A DNA stretch of 64,000 nt, from contig JADNRY010000022.1 in assembly GCA_015501585.1 (NCBI GenBank), forward strand, positions 124,001 to 188,000, in the 5' to 3' direction. Shown here one piece after another: positions 45,724 through 56,171 of this stretch. The notes below the pieces were generated by a model that did not search any database, had not been told where the DNA came from, and was given only the letters and a program-made list of their open reading frames with translations. This DNA comes from Rhodocollybia butyracea (Eukaryota > Basidiomycota > Agaricomycetes > Agaricales > Omphalotaceae). Each line of letters opens with the position of its first letter. Position 1 is the stretch's first letter. Position numbers and translations under genes: made by a program.

Positions 45724-46296
45724 ATGCTCTCGGATTCTAGTAAGTATTCCACCCAGGACCCTAAATCACTTGGCAGTACATACTGGCACGATACAACTTA
45801 CTACAACTTATAACGCCTGCCACGTGCAAAAAAGCGCCCTGCCCTATTCTTCCACCAAGCTGGATCAAGCAGGTAGTATCGATTTCTACGAGATTCTGGC
45901 TCTAGCTAGAACTGCTTCTGCAGTCGATGTCAAAGCTGCTTATCATCGTGCACTCATAACTCACCATCCCGATAAAAATACCTCTAAACCGTCGACTGTG
46001 CATATCGCAACAATCAAAAAAGCTTACGAGGTCCTTTCATCCCTAGCCTTCGGGCACAGTATGATGTTCAACTTCAGCAAAAGATAGCGAACATTAGCTC
46101 TCGCCCTGCTCAAGTGATCTCTCTTGAGGATTTTGAAGAAGATCCGGTCGATGATACAGCTTGGACATATCCCTGTCGCTGTGGTGCTGTTTACCGCATC
46201 ACTGAGAGTGACATGGAGATTGGGAGTCACATAATTGGATGTAGTGGCTGCTCGGAACTTGTCTGGGTTGGTTTTGAACTAGCCACAGAAGATTGA
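45724..46296 (+). CDS. DPH4: Diphthamide biosynthesis J-protein Dph4/Jjj3, frame broken
   Basis: Dph4 combines a J domain with a CSL zinc finger and supports the iron-sulfur/Dph3 electron chain of diphthamide synthesis on EF-2. The J domain reads DFYEILALARTAS then AYHRALITHHPDKN, with the HPD triplet intact, and KKAYEVLSS. The CSL finger reads YPCRCGAVYRI with ESDME and IIGCSGCSELVWVGFE; all four cysteines are present. Between VLSS and the expected PSLRAQYDVQLQQK the frame slips by one base in the CCC run at 46041-46043, where a fourth C would restore it. No intron fits. The first exon is taken as MLSDS with donor GTAAGT at 45740; the acceptor is uncertain. The stop is at 46294-46296. Confidence 0.8.
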
Positions 46297-46436
46297 AGAT
46301 GTATGTGATTAACTGACAGCTTTTCATGAACTAATTACACAACTTTAGGCACCGATTCAAACTATTGCATAGAGGGGACAATATAGTCTTTCTGCTGAAG
46401 TCTTCTGAAACTCTCTGACATCACCTCCCATACCGC

Positions 46437-49077
46437 TCAGATACCGCTTGCCTCTGGCACATCCACCTTTGAGGGGTCCAAATACCACGCTCCTGCAGTC
46501 ATGGTTAGAGCATTTAACTGGCGGGAAGGGAATCTTACGGTCAGCCCCGGTTTTATCAGCCATAGTGCTACCGTCTCCGAGCCAAAAGAACCTGTTATTC
46601 ACTTTGGGATCCAACGGTTCATAATCATAGTCCTCCCATCGCGGGTGTTCCAGCGCTCGAACGCAGTGTAGGCAGGATCCTGTCAAACCGTAAACCAGAG
46701 CACCAACTATATTTCTGGATGTTGCCCTACCTGGCCACAGAGCTACGACCCGTCCCTCCTCTTTTCCAACTTTATACCACGAGCGGCATTTTTCACCAAA
46801 TACACTCTGCAACTTCGTCAATAACAGTTCGAACAAGGTTTACTCCTACACACAATGGGAAAGAAGCTCTGTGAAAATTATTAGCTGACTCGCTGAACGC
46901 CCGTTCTTCTCTTTCTCACTTCAAGATACGCATCGAAATCATCGACGGCTTTCCTTTTCACTTCGATGCTCTTGAGCCGTTCTCTTTGCAGCTTCAGCGT
47001 AGCTTCTACGGCATAGTCCACCTGTCGTTCAATTACGATCAATAATGATCCAGCACCAACGGCGGAGTTCGCGCCCAGGGCAGAGAACCAGTTAGGAAAT
47101 CCGTCCACAGCAACGCTCAAATATGTTCGTGGATGTGGATCGAACTTGTCCTTCAAGTCAACGCCATTCCTGCCTATGAAAGGGAAAGGGAGCTTGAAAG
47201 ATGTGTCGAAACCTGTTGCACACACAATGATATCTAGATCTCTGTGTTTTCCGTCAATCGTTTCTATTCCCGTCGGCGTCACTCTTTTAATATTCTCTGG
47301 AACAAATTCAACCTTAAACAGGGGATGTAAGTGAGTGCTTCTATAAAAAAAAGCTCGATCAACTAACATTATCTTCGCATAGAGCCTCGAGATATCCAGG
47401 TCCCGGTGTCAGCCGTCGACAACCAACAGAAAAGTTGGGCACCACTAGATGTCAAAACCATGCATTAGCAGATGTGTGCATATGTAAAGTAGATTGATTG
47501 ACAATGGTCTGCGATCCAGGGCTTTTTGGACAATTTCTTCCTCATAATCTCTTCGAAAATCTTCCGAGCTCCTTGCTGCAGAGGATGACCGCGTAAAGTC
47601 GCAGCATGAGCTCCCTAGACAACTTCTTAGAAAACTAAAAATACGTTCAAGTGGTTGCCTACGTTCAGGTCTGACTCAAGCTCCTGTCTAAACTCTCTGT
47701 AATATTCCGCGTTACTAAACTTTTCCTTGTCCTCGTCGGTGAAGGTGTCTACCTCGGAAAGGATTAGCTCCGTAATCATCTCTTTCATCTTCACGCACAA
47801 TTTTCCGCATTCTCGTTACCCTTCGCGAGCGCAACCAGGTGTTCTCGGACAAAGGTTGTGCTTACCCAAGTCTGTCCCTTTACGAAGTTGACGATCCCTT
47901 TTACCTTTGGTTGAAGAGCGGGGACAATTTGGATGGCCGAGGAACCCTGCAGATATTCAGCTATTCTGGACTGTGCAGAGCCATAGCACTTACCACGCCA
48001 ATCACACCAACTCGCTTCTCACCCCAGCTCCTCACGGTATCTTCCCACTTTGTTGATGGGCCCGAAACGCCACCCTCTCCTGTTTCCCATTGTGCACTGT
48101 GTATCACTTTTCCCTGAAACTTCTCGAGACCATCGATTTCCGGCCATCGCCATCTGCTAAGGCCTCCTATCCCTGTAAAAAGCACATCGGCAGTATCCTC
48201 AATGTCCTCGAAATAGTCCTGATCAAGTGCACCTTCCGGATTGCTGCTATATTTGCCATTGGGCCGACGGATAGTCAGATGCCATTTCCCCGTGTCTTCG
48301 TTGTATTGTGCTCGGGTGAGACGATGTTGCAGCTTGATATAGGAGCCCAATTGAAATTTGTCCTTTATGGATTCGAGGTAGCTTTGGATTTCGGCGCCGG
48401 GAGAATAGAACGAGGACCAATAGGGCTAGCAGAGGGAACGGAGATGAAGACGAAGACAGTCGAGAGTGGAGTAACCTTACGTTCTCGGCAAAAGTGAGTT
48501 GATACTATCAGGTGCACTTAGAATCTTCTCGCTGACAATAATGACAGTGACTGATGAAGACGCACGCAGTGTGAAGGGATATCACAGGCGATGCCCTATG
48601 CCCCCAGAGCAACTGGTCAGCTGCGGGGTTCGCGTGTACGAAAATTGAAACTCGCACAGGGTATCTGTTCATGTACCTAGAAGGCCAAACGAACTCAACT
48701 TGCGCTCCAATTCAAAATTCACTGCACACGAACCAAACTCCCCCTACGCCCGCGTTGGCTTCGTATATAGTGAGGTCTATGTTCTTGACTCGTTGAAGGA
48801 ATCTGTACGGTCGATAGTTGCTCAATGAAATGAAGAACTCTGCTGCTTTGACATACCGAATCCCAGCGACGATACCTTAAGGTTTCGCGTCCTGATTTAG
48901 AACAACATCCCAGTCAATCCACTGCGGCGTACCGCTAAATCCCGCTCCGATAACGACCACCTTTATTGGACGTGGTTCGTCGATGCAAAAGTCCGGGAGT
49001 TTGTACTGGTTAGCAGGCGAGTATGTCGACTGGCCGTTCAGGCCTGTGGATCCGTTCACCGAAGGCATAGAATTCAA
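46437..49077 (-). CDS. Flavin monooxygenase of Baeyer-Villiger type
   Basis: This is an FAD/NADPH enzyme that would insert oxygen into ketones or oxidise soft nucleophiles. MNSMPSVNG starts at 49077. The FAD Rossmann motif is VVVIGAGFSG, with GIRFLQRV-type continuation after an intron and IYEANAGVGG. The Baeyer-Villiger fingerprint KFQGKVIHSAQW fits FxGxxxHxxxW. The NADPH Rossmann motif is GVIGV-GSSAIQ across an intron. Also visible are LDIIVCATGFDTSF and GANSAVGAGSLL. The C-terminal part has CRSWYKVGKEEGRVVALWPG and HPRWEDYDY, and ends DRAWYLDPSKVDVPEASGI after the last splice, with the stop at 46437-46439. About ten or more exons are required, several very short. It is a plausible secondary-metabolism or detoxification enzyme, but no biosynthetic cluster surrounds it. 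Confidence 0.85.
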
Positions 49078-49451
49078 CTAGAGCTAAAATAGAGCAGGAT
49101 AAAGCTAGGAGGGGGGCTAAAGCTTCAGCAAGGGCTATTTATTGAACCTTAGATCCTCTGTTTGCTGATGAATTTCGTCTTGAGAGGAACTATCCTATAA
49201 AGGGCTACCTAGTACTCGTAGAACCGCGGAATAATACTGGAATGATGCGAATGATGCACTCGTGGTTCGCTCGTGGTCAGGCGAATGCGTTTTGAATAGG
49301 CAAGATGAGACAGGATTCACGCGAGATATCGTGCTGTTAACGTTGCAACAATATATTTCCTTCAAAGTATCTACTACATCCTCTGATTCACTCACTTACA
49401 GCTGTATCGCAGAAATCGCCCAACCCAAACCAAGATAACGGTCCAACAAGT
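49078..49451. other. Intergenic region
   Basis: A 374 bp stretch holds the monooxygenase promoter and the 3' flank of the GPI-protein gene. Nothing else was recognised. Confidence 0.45.
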
Positions 49452-50110
49452 CTATAGAACAATAAAAGCACCGAGCACCGCTCCACCTAGAACAGCTACA
49501 AGGCCGAACATTGTATTGGTAGATCGAACGTGAACAGTCGAAGCACCATTTTTATGGGATGTAGTGGGCTTGGGAGTAGAGCTGCTGGTGCTGGTACTAG
49601 CTGAGCTAGATGGTGGGGAAGTAACAGAAGTTACGAATCCGCTCGTGGGGGAGGGGACGCTTGCCGAGGAAGCACCACCTGCAGCGGCACTTGTGCTTGA
49701 CGTAGTGGATGGAGGCGTAATCGTAGGTTCAACTGTCGTATGTCCAGTCAAGGTCTTAGTGGCACCTTGTCCGGAAGAAGCTTGCGTGGCTGCAAGTCCA
49801 TCTGAGCTGGAGACCAAGTCTTTGTTACATGTCAGTATGTTATCAACAAACACAAACAAAAGAAAGAAACATACTCGCAGCACCGGAGGGAAGAGGAACT
49901 GCCGTTCCAAAAGCAGACGCGATTGCGCTGGAGGCTACATTGATGAGAGACGCTGCCTCTTCACCAAAAGCTGGAACCGTTCGATTAGAATGGATGGATT
50001 TTTTTTTTCGCCAAAGCAAACTCACTATCACGGTTTTTAAGAGGCCGGGTACCGTTAACCACAAGAGTAGCAGAGGCGAAGAACAAGGCGATGATATTTC
50101 GGCGAACCAT
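49452..50110 (-). CDS. Ser/Thr-rich secreted protein with GPI-anchor signal
   Basis: Three exons start at ATG 50110. The N-terminus MVRRNIIALFFASATLVVNG is a signal peptide. The mature region opens EEAASLINVASSAIASAF. A Ser/Thr/Ala/Pro-rich stalk with few other residues follows. The protein ends in a hydrophobic tail (MFGLVAVLGGAVLGAFIVL) after small residues, as expected for GPI addition. Introns are near 49980-50029 and 49819-49873. About 190 aa. It is likely a heavily O-mannosylated wall or membrane surface protein. No enzymatic domain is visible. It lies beside another secreted repetitive protein on the same strand. Confidence 0.75.
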
Positions 50111-50221
50111 AGTAGTGAGGAATAGCAAGAGTCGAGAAGTATTAGAGACTAAACGAAATCAATTCGTATGTGGGGATAGTTGCGGCCTGCGCTAAGGGAT
50201 GCGTAACGAAAGCTGGAGGCT

Positions 50222-50229
50222 CTTTTATA
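50222..50229 (-). promoter_or_regulatory. TATA box upstream of the GPI-protein gene
   Basis: TATAAAAG on the minus strand lies about 112 bp upstream of the start codon at 50110. The rest of the 50111-50495 interval shows no coding signal. Confidence 0.55.
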
Positions 50230-50495
50230 AACATTCACAACTGTACAGGTACAGCCTTGGGGCATAGCCGAAGCATGATTAATGATTGATAACATGTTGG
50301 GTTCTCTGAACTCGACAAGATTATCGTTTCAGAGTATACCCAAATCAGGATCAGTCAAAGCAAGGCTTACCAGACGACTGTATTCATGAGTAAACATTTG
50401 ACATTATCCTTCCAGTAAGTAGCGATATCGTAGTCATGGGTATATAAATGGAAGAAGAGGAATAAGCGATCGGTATAAGGTATCAAGTCATCGAA

Positions 50496-52038
50496 TCAAG
50501 TAGAAGTAGGCGCGGCGGTTTCTGTTACAGTGCTCGTAATGGTAGTGGTAGCGGCCTGTGAAGCGGACGGGGGAACAGGAGTACCGGCGTGAGGTGCAGG
50601 AGGGCTCGGGGGAGAAACGGCAACAGGAACGGCAGGAGGAGCAGGAACGCCTCGACGAACTGGAAGCTGGATGGGAGCGGCACCTTCCACTGCTCCTTTC
50701 GCGTCTGTGGCAGGAGCCGGAGCAGCACCTTCGACGGTATGTGCCTTGTCGCCAACGACACCTTCTGCGCCAGTGGCTGGAGCTGGAGCATCACCTTCGA
50801 CTGTTTGTGCCTTGCCACCAACGACTCCTTTCGCGCCATTGACTGGGGCCGGAGCAGCACCTTCGACTGTTTGCGCTTTATTGCCAGCAGCGGCTGGAAC
50901 AGTCGTTGGATTGACTGGAGGGGAAGGCGGCGCTGGAGGGGCAGAAGGGACGCTTCTCCTCGCACGATGACTGCGACGAACCGGAAGCTGGATGGGAGAG
51001 GCACCTTCCGCTGCTCCTTTCACGCCTGTGACAGGAGGTGGAGCAGCACCTTCGACGGTTTGTGCCTTGTTACCAGCGACTCCCTTCGCGCCAGTGGCTG
51101 GGGCCGGAGCAGCACCTTCGACTGTTTGCGCTTTATTTCCAACAGCGTCTGGGAGAGAATCTGCGGGAGCAGGAGGAGAAGGCGGCGCGGGAGGGGCAGA
51201 AGGGACGCTTCGCCTCGCACGATGACTGCGACGAACTGGAGGCTTGATGGGAGCATCACCTTCTACTGTTCCCTTCGCGGCCGTGACTGGCGATGTGACC
51301 GGATCAGCAGGCAAGTCACCTTGAACGGTTCCTACTGTGCCAGTAGCCTTGCTGGGAACGGTTCCAGCGACATCAGGAATACTGTCGACAGTACCAGGAA
51401 CAGTCCCAGCGACTCCAGACGCTGCACCTGGGACTAGGGGTGAGATATCACGGCGAGATGGTGTGTCGGTGGATGAAGGCGAAGGTGTGGAAGCACTTGA
51501 CGAGGAAGACGCACTGGGAGAAGCGGAAGACTCGGGAACAGACCAGGCAGCGGGCTGGTTGTTGGAATCAGAAGCGTCGACGCTCTGGGACGTGTCTACA
51601 CTCTGAGCATCGAAGGACTTAGTACCGACAATGCTGAGGCACGATGGCAGGAGAGGCCCAACTATCGGCAAAAAAGGCTCTACGATTGGCCCTAGGAGTG
51701 GCAATAAAGGCTTTACGAGTGGCAATATTGGATCTTTACAAAGCACCTCGAAAGGGGATCCTCGCTTGACAACGTCGTCTAGATGTTGTTTATTATTAGG
51801 CGAGGCGAAAAAAAAGTAACATACCTTCGGAGCGTGCATCAAGGGCACTATCAGCTTCAGAGCGAGGAACAGAGACGGAACCGCGTCTGGCGGCCACGAA
51901 GTTATTATTCGGATGACTGACACCAGATTGGGCCTGGGCGAGATCGCCAGTAGGAGCAGCGAGGGTTGACAACATCGATGACGACGTTGAGATGGCAAGA
52001 GTAGCAAGGACGAGCGAGGAGCTGGATGGAAGTATCAT
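50496..52038 (-). CDS. Secreted tandem-repeat protein with dibasic sites
   Basis: Two exons start at ATG 52038. The N-terminus MILPSSSSLVLATLAISTSS is signal-peptide-like, and a dibasic VVKRGSPFEVLC occurs soon after the intron at about 51776-51824. A Pro/Leu region (LPLVKPLLPLLGPIVEPFLP) follows. Five repeats built on K-A-[QH]-T-V-E-G with Ala/Pro/Gly spacers come next. Three P-[IL]-[KQ]-x-PVRR blocks are present, two of them continuing SHRARRSVPSAPPAPPSPP. The tail is Ser/Thr/Pro-rich and ends ETAAPTST at 50496. Repeated RR sites flanking similar peptides resemble Kex2-processed repeat proteins. The function is unknown; a surface-active, adhesive or peptide-precursor role is inference. Antisense frames here are only shadows of the repeat composition. 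Confidence 0.75.
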
Positions 52039-52158
52039 TATTGTTTGTCGTGAAAATAAAAGTGATTGTAAGATTAGAAGTGTGATATGTGTAGTACTAG
52101 TAGATGGTGAGGGTAGAAGTGAAAGAGAAGTGAAAGAACCGTTATACGACCGGCCTTG

Positions 52159-52166
52159 AATTTATA
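52159..52166 (-). promoter_or_regulatory. TATA box of the tandem-repeat protein gene
   Basis: TATAAATT on the minus strand lies about 120 bp upstream of the ATG at 52038. The remaining 52170-52927 interval, shared with the CDF promoter, shows no coding signal. Confidence 0.5.
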
Positions 52167-52927
52167 GTCGAAAAAGACGCGCCAAACAACGCGTTAGCCA
52201 AACAACTTCTGCGAGACGTGACGTCAATCGAGTTCATTCCAATGGCCTTACAAACAAACAAAGCCAAAATCTCTACATTCCTCTTCTATGGTCCATTTCC
52301 CAAGATTCTTCACCTCCAAATCTTCTCCGTGTGTCTCCACCTCTGGCGCTTAGAACAGCGTATTCCCAAACGCTTGACGCAGTCTGGCGCACTGAGGTGC
52401 CTAAACATGACGACAGGAGGCACCAAAACAGTCCTGCAAGTCTGCTCACAAATCGATTAGCTGTTAAACAGCACATTCATCAAGGAATCTTACACCAAAC
52501 CCACGAAAATGACCAGGACAAGCATTAAGGACCGCAAATCGTTGTCGTCGTTCATAAAGATTTGGCGCTTCAAATATGTATGTAAGCCATTTCAAGCGCG
52601 CTCACGTCCATGCAATCCAAGGTCGCTACAATACAATTGAGCTTCAAGAATCAGAATGACAAAAGTAATTGAAACTGGTCCCTGCAAAATCTCACAGTCG
52701 TTATTTTTAAACAGGCTTGGCCACTGCTTGGCCTCTCTCTTTAAGTTTTCTTCAACCCCTCTCTCGGACGCCAAGTTCGAGGTTTTTCATCCAATCTAAT
52801 CTCGCACCGAGCTATTGGCTGGCCAGATTAAGTTGATCAGATTGCCTGATTCATTTCTATTCCATTGTTTTGGGATTTCCCTCCCTCCCTGCCGCACTCG
52901 CAGCTCTTCGACTCTTCTAAAGACACT

Positions 52928-54858
52928 ATGTTCATCGAGCGCGAGGTACCGGTTCCAACGCTTTTGGCTATTCCAGTGAGCTTTCTTCACCGCTACCTAC
53001 TTGCTTTGCTCAAAAAAAGACCACTTGACGCCCACGATCTAGTCCGACACAGTGGTACTTGATGATAGCACCAAAATTGAGGATACTGCAGAGTCCGCCA
53101 CCGTCTTACCATTAGATCCATTTCACCTTCGTGATGCTATTCAATCGGAGAAGCAGCTACAGGGGCTACGCATGCGCAGAAATGGGAAGAAGCTCCAAAA
53201 ATACCATAGTAGGCAAAATGATGTGTGTTCTTACTAGATTTAACACTATCCCTCTGTTTAATATCCACCGCTGTAGTTGATTATATCTCTGTTAAAACCT
53301 ATGGAGGAACATTCTAGTGAGGCAAAGGATGAGGAGGACGCAGTCCGGTTACCAGTGCGTACTTTGTTCTTACCTTCATTTCTTATTCTAATCCTATTAT
53401 CAGGTTAAAATCGCTGTGTGGGCTAGTTTAATCGCCAACCTGAGTCTATGCGTGCTTCAAAGTCTGTTTTCATCTTTAATCTCCGTGTCAACCAATTGAT
53501 ACCCTCTAGTGTATGCCGCAATATCATCTTTATCTCTCAGTCTCTTTGCAACAGGCGTTGACTCTGTTTTTCGATATCGGCAGCAATGTAATGCTACTAT
53601 ACCTACATAAAAAGGCAGAATCAATGGATACAGACAAGTGGCCAGTAGGGGGAGCGAGACTAGGAACTATCGGAAATATCGTGTACGGTGCGACTGTTCT
53701 TGCCTCCAGCCCTACGTACTACTCATGCGTCTACATACAGGATTCCTGTATGTATCCTTTCTCCTTCTGCGATTCGAGCTTGGCAGCCTACCGTTCCAGA
53801 TAGAATGAGCTCCGTCAATCTCGTTATCATCGTCGAGTCTATACGAGATCTCATCACACACTCTGGTGGAATCATGAAGAGCTTTCATTTGCCCTCGATT
53901 ATCGCTGTGGCTTCGGCACTGTGTAGGACGAACTCCACTCTCCGAAACCATTTACTCAACAGTCCCCTTGATTGTAGTCGTCAAAATTTTATTATTCTTT
54001 TATTGTCTTTCCCTCCGCAAAAACTCCAGTCAAGTACGGGTGCTATGGGAGGACCATCGAAACGATTTGTTCATTAATGCTTTCGGTAAGTTTACTTTAT
54101 GCGGAGTTAACATCGACCCTCAATATTTTCGATAGGCATACTGATGTCGACAGGTGGAAGTAAACTAAGATGGTGTACGTACCTGATTTCTGCATATACT
54201 TAACCCCGCTCTCACTCTCTTTTATTCAGTCTTGGATCCAATGGGAGGTTTTATAGTTAGTAATTCTCTGTCATCTGTCTTCCTCGCGTCAAATTAACAG
54301 GTACCTCACTACAGATCGCTTCCGGAGTCACCTTGGCATGGGGAAAGACTATGTATGACGAATTCGGACTACTGGCCGGAAAATCAGCGCCAGATAGTTT
54401 GTTACAACTCTTGACTTACAAGACTCTAACATTCCACGAAGACATCGAAGCAGTCGATACAGTACGGGCTTACCATGTGAGAATCTCTTCTACTCTATGC
54501 ACTTAACGGTGGTTCTCACATCTCCCTTCCTGTCGCCGGTGGTGTCTAGAGTGGACCAGTAAGAGTTCTTCTAATGGTTACCGAACAAGGGAAATTGACA
54601 CATGCTTCCTTCATGAACTTCTTTCCGAACCTAGGAGTATTTTGTGGAGGTTGACATTGTCATGGATCGCGAGACTCCGCTGTGGCAGGCCCACGATATA
54701 AGCGAACGCTTGCAGGAGAAGATCGAGGGGTTGAGGGACGTGGAGAGAGCGTTCGTTCACGTCGATTATGAAAGTACTCATTATCCTGTGCGTTCCCCCC
54801 CTCCTTTTCTTACTCTTTTCTGAATATTTTCCCCACACAGGAACATCGAAAGTCGTAG
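52928..54858 (+). CDS. Cation diffusion facilitator (metal tolerance/MMT-like)
   Basis: This is a proton-coupled divalent metal exporter of the CDF family. After a polar N-terminus ([20 protein letters not shown]) come membrane segments with [33 protein letters not shown] (metal-site region of TM2), [15 protein letters not shown], the [20 protein letters not shown] helix, [16 protein letters not shown] (conserved HRND of TM5) and LDPMGGFI. A cytosolic C-terminal domain ([35 protein letters not shown]) ends EHRKS at 54858. Two exons are tiny: 53741-53747 (7 nt, inside YGFLM) and 54550-54558 (9 nt, Ser-Gly-Pro). The metal may be Fe/Mn or Zn; the motif resembles the fungal MMT/plant MTP Mn-like group. 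Eleven or more exons. Confidence 0.87.
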
Positions 54859-56171
54859 CAGTTCCCGAAAACTACTAATCATATGTATCCTATTTGACTG
54901 TGCATACCTCACGCGAATGCTCGTACGACCGATTGTATTATCTACCATCCATTCATTCGTACTCTTCTTTCTTTGCATCACTATCTTTTCTTTGCAATTA
55001 CTATCTTTTCTTTGGCATTTCTCAGGTTCTTCACCTTTGGTCGGACGACGCCACGGTGTTTTCTACTTAGGGCGATATTTGTACTTGAGAAGAGTAAGTA
55101 GTTCAATTCCATTGTATATCTATGCTGATGCATTCCCTGTAAAATCATCCACTATACACGTATGGATGTACCCTTACTTAGCATACATTAGAGTTTTACG
55201 TCCGAATACACGAATGTCTGTGTTCCCGGTATGACATTGATGAGATTTGAGAACAACTCCGCGGTCAAGCCTTATACTTAGATGCAATCTCAGGACTCCT
55301 CAAGGTTGTTCCTAGTCCCAGTTCTGGCCACCCCCCGATACTCTGGAACGTAGGGTTTATTTTTCTAGGAGAAACGTTGACCCTTGACAGAAAGAACACT
55401 TCTAACCAGCATCTAAATGCATATTTGGACCCAAAGCAGCCGCGATTGGGATGACTTTTAAAAATCAAAAATCGCAATTGAAAGATTGACATGTCACGAT
55501 CAGCTCTCCGGGTCCTCTTATCAGGCAAACCCGGCTTGTGCTGCTACTTGAGAAGAAGTTTTTTCGTGTCTTTGCCAACTAGAAGTTCCTTTGTTTCCAA
55601 GGTGATTTTTGGCAGAGATAATTATCTCGATAAAATTACATGGCAGTCCTGTAGTTAAATACGCTGCCAGTGATACTACTGCTTTACAATCTGGCCGCGA
55701 TCCATGGGTGCCTTGTCTCTCTTCTCTCTTGTCAATCGCAACTTCTTTACAGAGACCGCTCCATTGCTCTCGAAATGTAGGTGCGAAGATGGGCAGCTAT
55801 TTGCTACCTAGTGAGCGTAGCTGTTGGTTGAGGTTATTTCTGACGCTAGAGCGAGAAGAGAATTTGGGGAAATCTTACATCATCTGGGGATGGATAATTT
55901 CACTGTGATTACCGTCAAAAAATTCCGACCGTCGCAGTTTGCAATGTCCTACCCTGCAGATTAGGCTTAGCAGATGGGATATCTAGGATGCCCCACTGGA
56001 GTGGCATTTTAATTCTCTACAGGGCTAAATGCTTTTTGTGATCCCTAAACACTCGAATCGAATATAAGACGCTTTGGCGCTTATGTAATGGCGCCTCGAA
56101 ACACGTGCAATACGGTTCCTTCTCCTCAGCCCATCCGGTATATTTTGGTGCTCATTGACATGCTTGTATAG
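54859..56171. other. Intergenic region
   Basis: About 1.3 kb. A short imperfect direct repeat ACTATCTTTTCTTTG occurs twice at about 54980-55013. No gene, RNA or mobile element was recognised. Confidence 0.45.

Noticed and set aside
40486..49077. Secondary-metabolite cluster formed by the Zn(II)2Cys6 factor and the flavin monooxygenase
   Set aside because: No synthase, P450, transferase or dedicated transporter lies between or beside them, and DPH4 is a housekeeping gene. Proximity alone is not enough.
50589..51437. Long plus-strand open frame (about 280 codons) opposite the secreted repeat protein
   Set aside because: It is the antisense of a repetitive, GC-biased coding region. Its composition (runs of Arg, Ser, Trp, Gly) mirrors the repeats and there is no start context or motif.
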